From JADKFD01 sp050250665 (GTDB taxonomy: Bacteria > Pseudomonadota > Gammaproteobacteria > Xanthomonadales > SZUA-5), in NCBI GenBank assembly GCA_050250665.1, contig JBFWOF010000056.1, positions 1 to 39,133 on the forward strand: 39,133 nt of DNA. Direction: 5' to 3'. Numbering within the stretch: the first letter of the stretch is position 1; each line of letters starts with the position of its first letter. Positions 7,827-16,913 of this stretch are shown here, in pieces. Under the pieces are notes generated by a model that saw only the letters and a program-made list of their open reading frames with translations, was not told where the DNA came from and did no database searches. The position numbers and the translations under genes are program-made.

Positions 7827-9638
7827 TCAACCGCCACAAACCCGATCGCGACCTTGTTGCTTGGCGGCATAGAGCGCGGCGTCGGCGCGGCGCAGCACCT
7901 GATCGGCAGCCTCGCCGGGGCGGGGACATGCGTGTCCCAGGCTCGCACGCAGCGTGATCGGTCGGCCGTCATGGTGGAGTTCGATCGCCCGCAGGGCGGC
8001 CAGCAATGACTCTGCCAGCGCCGCTTCGCTGCCTTCGATGACCTCGTCGGCGACGACGACGAATTCCTCGCCGCCCCAACGGCCCACGGTCGCCCGCTCC
8101 CCGGCGGCACTGCGGAGCGCATCGGCGGCGGCGCACAGCGCCCGGTCGCCAGCCTCGTGGCCGTGGCGATCGTTGATCGCCTTGAAGTGGTCGAGGTCGA
8201 GCAGCATCAGGCAGCGCCGCCCGGTCGCCGGCACCGCCAGCAATTCGCCGATGTGCAATCGGTTCGGCAGGCCGGTCAGCGGGTCGGTGCGGGCTGCCTG
8301 TTCGAGTTCCCGTGACTTCGATTCGAGCAGGGCGTTGGCTCGTCGGCTATAGCGCAGGCGTGCCGCCACCAGCAGTGCCAGCAGGCCCAGCGCCAGCGCG
8401 CCGACCACGAGGACGATGCCGAGGATGCGCTGGCGTGCTATCTGCAGCCTCTGGATCTCGTTGTCTCGCTGCAGCAGCGCCATTTCGGCCTCGCTCTCCC
8501 TGGCCTGCAGGCGCCCACGCAAATCCGCCATCTGACGACCGGTGAGGGCGCCGGTGAGTTCGCGATCGAGTTTTGCGTGCGCTTCGCGTGCGCTGTAGGC
8601 AGCCTCGTGATCGCCGAGTGCGGCCGCGCAGCGCGCCAGCTCGTCGAGCGCGGCCCGCTCGATCAGCCGCGCCTGGCGCGCTCGTGCGGCGGCCAGCGTG
8701 GCTTCGATCTGGTTGCGGGCCTCGGCAAGGCGGCCGAGCTCGCGCAGCACGCCGGCGCGCTCGATCTCGATCTCACCGATGGTCTTGGGATCGCCAGTGG
8801 TGATGGCCAGCGGCAGCGCCGTCTCGATCTGATCCAGCGCATCAGCGGCGCGGCCCTGCAGGCGTGCGACCCGTGCCAGCACATGGCGGGAATCGATCTC
8901 GGCGCTGCGGCCCTTGTGTTCCACCGCCAGGTCCAGCGCGACCTGGGCGATCGCTTCGGCCTCGGTCAGTTCGCCGCGATCGACGAGGATGGATCCGAGG
9001 TTGCCGCGGATGCGCGATTGTTCGAGCGGCGCGGCCGCATCGCCCAAGGTGGCCAGCGCCTCGCGGCTGTAGCGCTCGGCCTCGGCGAGATCGTCCAGGG
9101 CCTTGTAAATCAGGGCAATGTTGTCTAGTGATTGCGCGGTCTGAATGGGATTGCCGAGTTGGCGCCGCAGCGACAGCGCCCGCAGCTGCAGATCCAGCGC
9201 CGGATAGAACTCGCCGCGGTTCTTGTGCAGCACGGCGATGTTGTTCAGAGACTCGGCTTCACCGGTTTGATCACCCAAGGTGCGTCGCAGCACCAGCGCC
9301 TGCTCGTAATAGCCCTGGGCCGTGTCGGCATCGCCCAGGCGCTTGGCCAGCACGCCCAGGTTGTTGAGCGACTGCGCCTGTTCCTTGCCGTCGCCGCGCG
9401 CCTGGGCGAGCTCCAGCAGGCAGTCTTCGATGGCGCGTGCCGCAGCGTAGTCGGCGGCACGGAAATGGAGTATCGAGGTCTTGCGCAGCGACTCGACTGA
9501 CTCGCCCGGCGGGCAGGCAGTATCGGCGGCGGGTGCCGTCATCGTGGCCAGAAGACCAGCGAGCCCCAGGCCGCAGGCCAGCCACCTTGGGAAGCACCTG
9601 AAAAACCCGAAATGGCAGAGGATGGTCGTGAGCGTCAT
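7827..9638 (-). CDS. TPR-repeat diguanylate cyclase (GGDEF), membrane-anchored
   Basis: 603 aa. Signal or anchor segment at about 17-38; periplasmic tetratricopeptide repeats at about 85-345 with typical SLNNLGVLAKRLGD-like helices; a charged linker or coiled coil at about 370-403; one transmembrane helix at about 405-427; and a cytoplasmic GGDEF domain at about 445-603. The active-site loop is RWGGEEF (GGEEF at 522-526), with DLDHFKAIND for Mg/GTP binding, so cyclic-di-GMP synthesis from two GTP is expected. The RxxD inhibitory site normally placed just before the loop is absent (the sequence there is GERA). The layout suggests a sensor that reads a periplasmic protein-protein signal. It is divergent from the Cys-rich gene. 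Confidence 0.93.
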   Translation of the reverse strand: MTLTTILCHFGFFRCFPRWLACGLGLAGLLATMTAPAADTACPPGESVESLRKTSILHFRAADYAAARAIEDCLLELAQARGDGKEQAQSLNNLGVLAKRLGDADTAQGYYEQALVLRRTLGDQTGEAESLNNIAVLHKNRGEFYPALDLQLRALSLRRQLGNPIQTAQSLDNIALIYKALDDLAEAERYSREALATLGDAAAPLEQSRIRGNLGSILVDRGELTEAEAIAQVALDLAVEHKGRSAEIDSRHVLARVARLQGRAADALDQIETALPLAITTGDPKTIGEIEIERAGVLRELGRLAEARNQIEATLAAARARQARLIERAALDELARCAAALGDHEAAYSAREAHAKLDRELTGALTGRQMADLRGRLQARESEAEMALLQRDNEIQRLQIARQRILGIVLVVGALALGLLALLVAARLRYSRRANALLESKSRELEQAARTDPLTGLPNRLHIGELLAVPATGRRCLMLLDLDHFKAINDRHGHEAGDRALCAAADALRSAAGERATVGRWGGEEFVVVADEVIEGSEAALAESLLAALRAIELHHDGRPITLRASLGHACPRPGEAADQVLRRADAALYAAKQQGRDRVCGG

Positions 9639-9996
9639 GGCCTGCCTATCTGACCATCTTGTGACCGCTGGCGCCAGCCATGCCGGCGGGTACCGCGATC
9701 TGCCGGCCGTGAGCGAGTCTTCGTCGCCTGCGCGAGAACCGGAAGGCTGCCACGGCGACGGGATCGGCGCTCACGGCAGGCATGGCGTCGATTAGGCAAG
9801 ACACTCTGGACAGCGCGGATCGGTCTGGCATTGGCGTGATTGGGGCTGAGACCTTCGATGCTCTGGTGACATTCATAGGCATCGGGGAGGCGCGCCGGGC
9901 CCGCCACGGTCGGCCGGAGATTGCTTCGGGGCCAGAGGAAGGCTCTGGATGGGCGCTCACCAGCATGTTCCGGGGTGGAGAACTGAGGAGGCTGCG
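9639..9996. other. 358-bp divergent intergenic region
   Basis: This separates the start of the TPR-GGDEF gene from the Cys-rich gene. It should contain both promoters. I see no convincing gene, no clear -35/-10 pair and no notable repeat. Open frames here lack a ribosome binding site and are probably incidental in GC-rich DNA. Confidence 0.4.
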
Positions 9997-10938
9997 ATGT
10001 CCTTGCGATGCAATCTGGTGGGTTTGTGCCTGGGTCTTGTGTTCCTTGGCGCGACTGACGCGGCGCTGGCGGCCGGCAGCGACAACGAGGGAGTCCCGTG
10101 CACGCTGCCGCCGAGTTGCAGCTCGGCCAGCGAATGTTCCAACACGCCATTCGAGCCCACCCGATGCATGACCACCGAATATGGTCCGGCCCGAGCCAAT
10201 ATCGTCATCGGCAAGTCGGCCTTGAAGTCGACCAACATGCTGTATTGCCCGCCCAAGGGCATCTACGCGCTGTGCTTCTTCTCCGGGCCGCCGTACAAGA
10301 CCGGCAACGACAAGAAGGACAATCAGGTGCTGCAATGCACTCCGGACGGTGAAACCGGCATCGCCAACTGCCAGTGCGAGATGTTCCATGCCAGTCAGTA
10401 CTACGTGGACATCAATTCCATACTGAATCTGGGCGCGTGGTTTCAGACCACCAGCGACGACGCTTGCGGCCCTGATGGGTCCTTGTGCAAGAACATCGCC
10501 ATGTGCAACGACAAGGGTCAGAACAACAGCTGTGTCGCCGAAGGGACCTGTGCGCCGTGTCCTGATCGGGTGGCTCCGGTCTGCGATTACGTGGCAGCTC
10601 AGTCCGAGGGCGACAGCAGCCGATCCCTTTACCCGGCGGAGCGGGCCGATCTGGTGTCGACTTTCAGCTTTGCCATGGGCAACACCCAGGCTCTGGGCGC
10701 TTACACCTTGGGTAGCGTGCCCTGTAGCGGGCGTTATGCCGGCTGCATGACTGCGCCGTGCACTTTTCCCGAGGGCGTGAACGCCAATTCAACGAACGGC
10801 ACCATCGTCAACTGCGCCTGCCCGATGTGGTCGGGTGACTACGAGATCGGTCAGTCCGTACCCGGCTGTCCAGCTGAGGCTGCGACCTGGGTGTGGTCGG
10901 CTGCCCATTCGGTTGATCCTGAATCGCAGTCAAATTGA
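9997..10938 (+). CDS. Exported 22-cysteine protein with internally duplicated motif, unknown function
   Basis: 313 aa. Signal peptide starts MSLRCNLVG and ends near AALAA. The mature part holds 22 cysteines, an even number consistent with about 11 disulfides in the periplasm or outside the cell. Two related segments are visible: GIANCQCEMF (with upstream cysteines) in the first half and TIVNCACPMW in the second. Each is preceded by a C...C...G pattern and followed by a Y-rich stretch, suggesting duplication of one disulfide-rich domain. I recognise no family. The ATG at 9997 has GAGGAGG at good spacing; an in-frame ATG at 9949 would bury the signal peptide behind 16 residues. The gene stands alone and is followed by a strong terminator. 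Confidence 0.8.
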   Translation: MSLRCNLVGLCLGLVFLGATDAALAAGSDNEGVPCTLPPSCSSASECSNTPFEPTRCMTTEYGPARANIVIGKSALKSTNMLYCPPKGIYALCFFSGPPYKTGNDKKDNQVLQCTPDGETGIANCQCEMFHASQYYVDINSILNLGAWFQTTSDDACGPDGSLCKNIAMCNDKGQNNSCVAEGTCAPCPDRVAPVCDYVAAQSEGDSSRSLYPAERADLVSTFSFAMGNTQALGAYTLGSVPCSGRYAGCMTAPCTFPEGVNANSTNGTIVNCACPMWSGDYEIGQSVPGCPAEAATWVWSAAHSVDPESQSN

Positions 10939-10965
10939 TCCGGGCGTCCCGGGCTGGGTGCGCAA

Positions 10966-10995
10966 AAAAGCCGCGGTCCGAAAACCGCGGCTTTT
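10966..10995. terminator. Bidirectional rho-independent terminator
   Basis: AAAAGCCGCGGT (10966-10977) and ACCGCGGCTTTT (10984-10995) form a 12-bp perfect stem with a 6-base loop. A-tract and T-tract flanks let it work in both directions. It sits between the convergent Cys-rich gene and DUF4340 gene. Confidence 0.9.
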
Positions 10996-11021
10996 CATGT
11001 TTCCCCTTGCTGCCGTCGTGA

Positions 11022-12287
11022 TCAGCTCTTGGGTTTCAGCAGATCGTCCATCTTCTTCTTGATGTTGGCAGCTTTCCAGTTGGGCAGGGCATAGGCCCAG
11101 GGGGCGGTCTTTTCGTTGAGCTCGGCCGCCCGCTTGTCCAGTTCGGCGCGCTTGTCGGCCTTGGCCTTCTCGGCGTCGAAGGGGGGCGGAATGGCGGGCG
11201 TGTCAGTAGCCGCCACAGCGGCATCGGCGCCGTCCTTGGCCGGCTCGGCCTGGGCGGTGTCGGTCGCGGGCGGGGTGTCGTCCTTGGTGCCATCGGCTGC
11301 GGTGCTTTCGGCCTTGGCAGCGGCCTCGGCTTCAGCGGCGGCCCGTGCGGCGTCGGCCTTGGCCTGTTCCCTGGCCAGCCAGGCATCCAGCTGGGCTTCG
11401 TCCACGTGGGCGGCGAAGGTGGCCCAGGTCTTGGTCTCCTTGTCCCAGACGGTGGCGTCGACAGCGAAACCGTCGTAGCTGAGGTACTGGGCGGTCCAGG
11501 TGCTGGCGGGGTCGGGCGTGGCTTCGGCAATCGGCAGCGCGTCTTCCAGGGTCACGCTGGACAGGGCGCCGGCGATGATGTTTGCAGCCGATTCCGAGCT
11601 CAGTTCGCGGCCTTTGGGCACACTGGCCACATTGAAGTTGAACTCGCTGGCATCGGGCTTGTCGATCTTCAGCACCGACTTGTCGGGCGCCGTGACCGCC
11701 ACCGAATAAACCTCGGCAGAGGGCAGGTCCATGATTTCCCGAGCCAGCCAGTTGGCGCCTTCCTTGTCGGGGATGACGTCGCCGCTGACCAGATAGCTCA
11801 CGGCCTCGTCAGCGCGACGGACAAAAGTGCCGGGCGAGCCGCCGCCCGAGGCGATACCGACGATGAGCTTCACCGGCGACTTGGAACCGGTCAGTTCCAC
11901 GCCCAGGCCGGTGGCTTCGGCGGCCGACAGGTCTTCCACGCCCAGCCGTGAGTAGTTCTCCGGCTTGCTGGTCTTGGCCTCACGCAGCTTGGCATCGGCC
12001 AGCTTCAGCAGGTACTCGCGAATCTTGTTGAAATCGGCGGGATAGTCGTGCCGGTTGCTCACCACCCAGCCCGAATCCTTGCGCAGCAGTTCGGCGATGA
12101 CGGCATTGCCGGCACCGGTGATCCGCATGCTCTTGATCTCGTTGAGTTCATTGCTGAGGCCGGGGACCAGTGGGCCGGATTCGCTGACACCCTCGACGAT
12201 GGGCTGCTGGCGCTGGGTCAGGATCAGACCGATACCCAGCACCGCCACCGTGATCAGCAGCAGGGACAACAAGCGTTTCTGCATCAT
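11022..12287 (-). CDS. DUF4340 domain protein of the Gld-type ABC cluster
   Basis: 421 aa. One N-terminal membrane helix (about 4-25, LLSLLLITVAVLGIGLIL) is followed by a periplasmic DUF4340 region (about 45-290, with SGWVVSNRHDYPAD and NYSRLGVEDL). DUF4340 proteins routinely follow GldG-like genes in ABC-2 operons; their precise job is not known. A low-complexity Ala/Asp/Glu/Pro-rich stretch (about 300-380) precedes a C-terminal conserved tail with ALPNWKAANIKKKMDDLL. The start lies 3 bp after the GldG stop, with the GGAGG ribosome binding site inside the end of that gene, so translation is probably coupled. It is the last gene of the operon. Confidence 0.9.
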   Translation of the reverse strand: MMQKRLLSLLLITVAVLGIGLILTQRQQPIVEGVSESGPLVPGLSNELNEIKSMRITGAGNAVIAELLRKDSGWVVSNRHDYPADFNKIREYLLKLADAKLREAKTSKPENYSRLGVEDLSAAEATGLGVELTGSKSPVKLIVGIASGGGSPGTFVRRADEAVSYLVSGDVIPDKEGANWLAREIMDLPSAEVYSVAVTAPDKSVLKIDKPDASEFNFNVASVPKGRELSSESAANIIAGALSSVTLEDALPIAEATPDPASTWTAQYLSYDGFAVDATVWDKETKTWATFAAHVDEAQLDAWLAREQAKADAARAAAEAEAAAKAESTAADGTKDDTPPATDTAQAEPAKDGADAAVAATDTPAIPPPFDAEKAKADKRAELDKRAAELNEKTAPWAYALPNWKAANIKKKMDDLLKPKS

Positions 12288-12290
12288 GGC

Positions 12291-14165
12291 TCAGTTTCCT
12301 CCCATGACCGTGCGCCGACGGTTGCGGCGCAGATTCCAGAACAGCAGGGCGGCAATGATCACCAGGATCGGCACCAGCGCGATGTTGATGAACTTGGTGC
12401 GGCTGCCGAGGCTGCGGATGTCCTGATCCAGGCTGCGACGGACATCGCGCAGCTCCTTGCGGATGCGCACCTTTTCGTTCTGGAAGCGCTGCACTTCGGC
12501 CTGCTGCTCGGGCGACATGATCATCGCGTTTTCGCTGGTCTTGTTGGCCTGCAGCTCGTTGAGCTTGCGCTCGGTTTCGCTGAGCTGTTCCTGCAGTTGC
12601 TGTTCGGTGGTGCGGAAACGCTCATCGGCGGCACGGCGCATGTCCTCGACCACCGTGAACGGACGCGTGCTGCTGTTGCGGCCGCGGATCGAGATCAGCG
12701 CCGAGGAACCGGACAGATTGTCGGCCGAGTTGACGATCAGATCACCGTTGTCGGCGAAGGGCGAGATCAGCTGCTGGCCGAAGAAGTTCTGCACCTGCAC
12801 CCACAGTCGGTTGCTGAGGATGTCGGTGTCGGCGATCAGGATGGCCTGCACCGGTTCGGCCGACTCGGCGATATGACCGGGCTGGCTGGCGCGATCCGGG
12901 AAGGCACTGGTGAACTTGCCGCTCAGGCGCGCAGCGATGATGTAGTTCTCGCCGCTGGGGGTGAAATCCTTGAGCAGCTCGCGCGGATCGGGCAGGTAGC
13001 GGATGCGCTCGGTGGAGATCGTGCTGGCTTCCGAGCTGGACTGCAGCAGCGGCTCCAACGTGGCCGTGGCGCCTTCCTTGAGCTTGAAATGACCGGCGGT
13101 GTCGATGTTGATCAGGTCGAGCTTGGCACTGACCAGATCCTGATCGTTCATTTGCGCCGCGCGCAGGCCCAGGATCAGCGGATGCATCACCGGCGGCTCG
13201 GTCTGGCTGACCTGTACCTGCAGGCCCAGCGCCCGATCGATCACCACTTCGTCGGCCTTGTAGTCTACGCCCCAGTTGCCGAGCAGCTTCTGCAGATTCG
13301 AGCTCTTGTCGGCAAACATGGCGGCCGAGGGGTTGCTCGGATCATTGCCGCTGGTGTCGGCATTGGCGTTGGGATCCACGAACAGCAGCAAGCGGCCACC
13401 ACCGAGCAGGAACTGATCAATGGCGTACAGGGTGTCGTCGCTGAGGGCTTTGGGATGCACCACCATCAGCAGCTTCACCGCCGGGTCGATGGTCTTGGGG
13501 TCCAGCCCCAGCGGGCGCACTTCGAACAGCTCGCTGAGCTGCTGCATCACCGCCCAGGGATCCGACATCTGCTGCGTGGCCTGGTCGAAACCGCCACCAA
13601 TGGGCAGCGAGGACAACAGCCCGATGACCGGCTTGTCCGGCTGCAGCAGATTCTGGATCAGCTTGGCGATGTCGTATTCCAGGAACACTTCCTTGTCCGG
13701 CTGGAAGAAGGGGATCACCGCCTTGCCATTCAGCGAGTTGGTGCCGGCCAGACCGAAGAACAGCTTGTTGCCGGTGCTGCCGACCGGTACCGACTGCAGT
13801 CCGGCGGCGGCGGCTTCATCCTCTTCCTCGCTGAAGGGCTGGGGGTCGATCACCGACAGCTTGATCTTGCCGCCGGTGCGGCCCGCCATTTCCTCCAGCA
13901 GCTCGCGCACGCGCTGGGCGTAGGTGCGGATCGGTGCGAGATCGCGAGAGGCTTCGTCGGAGAAATAGAAGTACAGATTGATCGGCTCGTCGATCTTGCC
14001 GAGGATTTCCTTGCTGCCTTCACTCAGCGTGTATTCGCTGTTGGCGGTCAGGTCGAGTCGGGCACCGCGCAGCACCAGATTGCTGATGACGGTGGCACCG
14101 ATGAAAAGCAGCGCCAGCAGCAGCAGCACGAGGCCGCCCGAGGCGCGTTTGGTTATCGCGTTCAT
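12291..14165 (-). CDS. GldG-like ABC transporter auxiliary protein
   Basis: 624 aa. N-terminal membrane helix (about 12-33), a large periplasmic domain starting with the family-typical RLDLTANSEYTLSEGSKEIL, a coiled-coil region at about 505-590, and a C-terminal membrane helix (FINIALVPILVIIAALLFW). This is the architecture of GldG and the related ABC-type uncharacterised transport family. In Bacteroidetes gliding, GldG works with GldA and GldF. In proteobacteria the same cluster occurs without other gliding genes and the substrate is unknown. It lies 15 bp downstream of the permease gene. A long antisense open frame over this gene is a codon-bias shadow. Confidence 0.92.
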   Translation of the reverse strand: MNAITKRASGGLVLLLLALLFIGATVISNLVLRGARLDLTANSEYTLSEGSKEILGKIDEPINLYFYFSDEASRDLAPIRTYAQRVRELLEEMAGRTGGKIKLSVIDPQPFSEEEDEAAAAGLQSVPVGSTGNKLFFGLAGTNSLNGKAVIPFFQPDKEVFLEYDIAKLIQNLLQPDKPVIGLLSSLPIGGGFDQATQQMSDPWAVMQQLSELFEVRPLGLDPKTIDPAVKLLMVVHPKALSDDTLYAIDQFLLGGGRLLLFVDPNANADTSGNDPSNPSAAMFADKSSNLQKLLGNWGVDYKADEVVIDRALGLQVQVSQTEPPVMHPLILGLRAAQMNDQDLVSAKLDLINIDTAGHFKLKEGATATLEPLLQSSSEASTISTERIRYLPDPRELLKDFTPSGENYIIAARLSGKFTSAFPDRASQPGHIAESAEPVQAILIADTDILSNRLWVQVQNFFGQQLISPFADNGDLIVNSADNLSGSSALISIRGRNSSTRPFTVVEDMRRAADERFRTTEQQLQEQLSETERKLNELQANKTSENAMIMSPEQQAEVQRFQNEKVRIRKELRDVRRSLDQDIRSLGSRTKFINIALVPILVIIAALLFWNLRRNRRRTVMGGN

Positions 14166-14180
14166 CGTCAGGGGTCTCCG

Positions 14181-14915
14181 TCAGTCAGCTTTCTTGAGAT
14201 CGATCACCACCGAGGTGGCGTACAGGAAGAAACCGATCAGCAGCCCGAAGAAGATCAGGTCCCGCAGATCGATCACGCCCTTGCTGATCGAGGAGAAATG
14301 GGTGATGAAACTCAGCGAGGCAACGCCGTCCACCAGCCACTGCGGCAGCGCCAGCTTGGCGAAGCCGAGCACCATCGGATGGCCGGCCAGCAGCAGACCG
14401 AAGCAGATCACCACGGTGATGATGAAGGCGATCACCTGGCTGCGGGTGGCGGCTGACACGGCACTGCCGATGGCCAGGAAGCCACCGGCCATCAGCAGGC
14501 TACCGATGTAGCTGGTGATGATCACACCGTTGTCCGGATCACCGAGATAGTTGACCGTGATCCAGATCGGGAAGGTCAGCGCCAGGGCAATGCCGACGAA
14601 GGCCCAGGCCGCCAGGAACTTGCCCAGCACGGTCTGGAACTGGGTCACCGGCAGTGTCAGCAGCAGTTCGATGGAGCCGCTGTTGCGCTCCTCGGCCCAC
14701 AGGCGCATGGCCACGGCCGGTACCAGGAACAGATACAGCCACGGGTGGAAATCGAAGAAGGGCCGCAGATCCGCCTGACCGCGTTCGAACAGGCCGCCGA
14801 GCTGGAAGGCGAAGGCATTGGCCAGCACCAGGAAGATCACGATGAATACATAGGCGACCGGCGTGGCGAAGTAGCTGGCCAGTTCGCGCTTGAAGATCAC
14901 TTTGACTGGATTCAT
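14181..14915 (-). CDS. ABC-2 type permease (GldF-like)
   Basis: 244 aa with about six membrane helices. The N-terminus MNPVKVIFKRELASYFATPVAYVF and the motif WAEERNSGSIELLLTLPV are characteristic of GldF/NosY-type ABC-2 permeases. It should form the membrane channel with the ATPase encoded just upstream. Its ATG overlaps the TGA of the ATPase gene by 4 bp (ATGA at 14915-14912), so the two are translationally coupled, as expected for subunits of one transporter. Confidence 0.93.
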   Translation of the reverse strand: MNPVKVIFKRELASYFATPVAYVFIVIFLVLANAFAFQLGGLFERGQADLRPFFDFHPWLYLFLVPAVAMRLWAEERNSGSIELLLTLPVTQFQTVLGKFLAAWAFVGIALALTFPIWITVNYLGDPDNGVIITSYIGSLLMAGGFLAIGSAVSAATRSQVIAFIITVVICFGLLLAGHPMVLGFAKLALPQWLVDGVASLSFITHFSSISKGVIDLRDLIFFGLLIGFFLYATSVVIDLKKAD

Positions 14916-15841
14916 GAGCGGGCTCCGGTCTGGGTGATGGTGCGGAAGACTTCATCCAGGCGGCCGCGCTCCAGCAGCACTTCGGAGACGTCGAGCTTGC
15001 GCTCCTGGATCATGCGGCTGATCGGGCCGAAGATGGCCTGACCCTTGCGCGGGAAGGCGGTCACCACCTTGTCTTCCAGATCGATGACCACTTCATCGAC
15101 ACCATTGACCTGGGTCAGGGCGTTCTTCAGCCCCGGCAGATCTTCGGCGCGCAAGGTCACGGCGTTGTGGAAACGCGAACGCGCTTCCAGCTCATCCGGG
15201 GTGGCGTCGGCCACGACCTTGCCATTGGCGATGATGATGGCGCGGGTGCACACGGCGTGCACTTCTTCCAGGATGTGGGTGGACACGATCACGATCTTGT
15301 CCTTGGCCAGACCCTGGATCAGCGAGCGCACTTCGTGCTTCTGGTTGGGATCGAGGCCGTCGGTGGGTTCGTCCAGCACCAGCACCTTGGGATCGTGCAG
15401 GATGGCCTGGGCGATGCCGACGCGCCGCTTGAAGCCCTTGGACAGGGTTTCGATCGGTTGTTCGACCACCCGTTCCAGGCCCAGTCGGGCGATGACTTCC
15501 TGGATGCGCCGGTCACGGGCACCGGGGGCGATACCGCGGATGTCAGCGATGAAACTCAGGAAGCCCGACGGTGTCATCTCTCCGTAACAGGGTGCACCTT
15601 CGGGCAGATAGCCGATGCAACGCTTGGCCTCCAGCGCGTGGGTCTCGACATCGAAACCGCAGACGCTGATCGAGCCTGACGAGGGCGTCAAAAAGCCGGC
15701 GATCATCTTCATGGTGGTGGACTTGCCGGCGCCATTAGGGCCCAGGAAGCCCAGGACTTCTCCGGCAGAGACGGTGAAGCTCACCGAATCGACTGCCAGA
15801 AGATCCCCGTATCTCTTCGTTAAATTCTTGATATCTATCAT
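14912..15841 (-). CDS. ABC transporter ATP-binding subunit (GldA-like)
   Basis: 309 aa, the usual length for GldA/CcmA-type ATPases. Walker A GPNGAGKST, signature LSKGFKRRVGIAQAI, Walker B VLVLDEPTDGLDP, and the switch histidine in VSTHILEEV are all intact. A C-terminal extension with an ACT-like look (about 215-309) is usual in this family. The start is the ATG at 15841 (MIDIKNLTKRYG), which matches the conserved beginning. An in-frame start about 105 bp further upstream would add an unrelated 35 residues. First gene of the four-gene operon; ribosome binding site weak. Confidence 0.94.
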   Translation of the reverse strand: MIDIKNLTKRYGDLLAVDSVSFTVSAGEVLGFLGPNGAGKSTTMKMIAGFLTPSSGSISVCGFDVETHALEAKRCIGYLPEGAPCYGEMTPSGFLSFIADIRGIAPGARDRRIQEVIARLGLERVVEQPIETLSKGFKRRVGIAQAILHDPKVLVLDEPTDGLDPNQKHEVRSLIQGLAKDKIVIVSTHILEEVHAVCTRAIIIANGKVVADATPDELEARSRFHNAVTLRAEDLPGLKNALTQVNGVDEVVIDLEDKVVTAFPRKGQAIFGPISRMIQERKLDVSEVLLERGRLDEVFRTITQTGARS

Positions 15842-16022
15842 TTTATTGGCACGAGAGTAGTGGACCGAGTAGACGGTGGGAGGTGGATGTTCAGCGGACC
15901 CCAAGCATGAAACTTGCGCATTTGGGGGCAGAGCCCGACAAATCAAGCCAGGATGTGCCCTTCTCCTTGCGACCGCGCAAGGCTAACCTTCTGCGACCAC
16001 AGCCAGTGCTCTGGAGTTCCCC
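15842..16022. promoter_or_regulatory. Divergent promoter region, ABC operon and DUF6159 gene
   Basis: 181 bp lie between divergent starts, so both promoters should be here. It is locally AT-richer next to the ATPase start. I could not identify a confident -35/-10 pair or operator. Confidence 0.35.
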
Positions 16023-16877
16023 ATGTTCGAACGATTTTCACGCAGCTGGGCCCTGATCAAGGCCAGCGCCTCGGTGCTGGGCAAGGACAAGGAACTGTTG
16101 GTGTTCCCGGCAGTCTCTTCCATTGCCGCACTGATCGTGGCGGCCAGTTTCCTGGTGCCGCTGTTTCTGTGGAGCCAGGCGACGCCCGAGTCCTTCAACA
16201 GGGACGAGCTGTCGCCGATCTGGTTTGCGTGGGCTTTCGCTTTCTACATGACACAGTATTTCGTGATCTTCTTCTTCAACACGGCGCTGGTGGGCGCGGC
16301 CTCGATGCGGCTGGAGGGCGAAGATCCGACCGTTGCCGATGGTTTGCGCATCGCCTGGTCGAAGGTGGGCACCATACTCGGTTATGCCGCCATTGCCGCT
16401 ACCGTGGGCATGATTCTGCGCGCCATCGAGGAGCGCGCCGGCTGGCTCGGCGCCATCATCGCCGGTCTGTTCGGGGCGGCCTGGACCGTGGCTTCGTTCA
16501 TGGTCGTGCCGGTGCTGGTGCATCGCGATATCGGTCCGCTCGACGCGGTCAAGGAGAGTGCGCTGCTGCTCAAGCAGACCTGGGGTGAGAATCTGATCGG
16601 CCAGGGCGGCATGGGTCTGATCTTCGGCCTCGGCTATGTCCTGCTGTGGATTGTGACGCTGGGCCTCGCCGTACCGGCAGCAACGTCGGGTCAGGCGGCG
16701 CTGGCTGGCATCGTCGTGGCCACCGGCATCATCGTCACGCTGCTGCTGGCGCTGATGCAGGCGGCGCTGACCGGTATCTATTCGGCGGCGCTGTATCGCT
16801 ATGCCGTCGGCCATGTAAATGCGCCGGAGTTTTCCAGCGGCTTGCTGCAGAACGCCTTTGCGCCGAAGCGCAAGTAG
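16023..16877 (+). CDS. DUF6159 family integral membrane protein
   Basis: 284 aa, six or so hydrophobic helices. The N-terminus MFERFSRSWALIKASASVLGKDKELLVFP matches the recognisable opening of DUF6159 proteins, which are of unknown function. A GGAG element lies about 7 bases before the ATG. It is divergent from the ABC operon and is followed 36 bp later by a channel-like gene on the same strand, so the two may be co-transcribed. Confidence 0.85.
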   Translation: MFERFSRSWALIKASASVLGKDKELLVFPAVSSIAALIVAASFLVPLFLWSQATPESFNRDELSPIWFAWAFAFYMTQYFVIFFFNTALVGAASMRLEGEDPTVADGLRIAWSKVGTILGYAAIAATVGMILRAIEERAGWLGAIIAGLFGAAWTVASFMVVPVLVHRDIGPLDAVKESALLLKQTWGENLIGQGGMGLIFGLGYVLLWIVTLGLAVPAATSGQAALAGIVVATGIIVTLLLALMQAALTGIYSAALYRYAVGHVNAPEFSSGLLQNAFAPKRK

Positions 16878-16913
16878 CCAGGGAATGGGTCCGGCGTCTC
16901 AGGAAAGCTCGAA

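Noticed and set aside
7354..7872. A plus-strand open frame through the palindromic intergenic region
   Set aside because: No ribosome binding site, no domain, and it runs through several inverted repeats and into the antisense of the GGDEF gene.
12048..14456. An 802-codon open frame on the plus strand across the GldG gene
   Set aside because: It is antisense to a well-supported GldG-like gene. His/Gln/Arg-rich composition without motifs is typical of a shadow frame in high-GC coding DNA.
15842..15946. Upstream extension of the ABC ATPase by 35 residues
   Set aside because: The added sequence is unlike any ATPase N-terminus; the ATG at 15841 matches the conserved MIDIKNLTKRYG opening.
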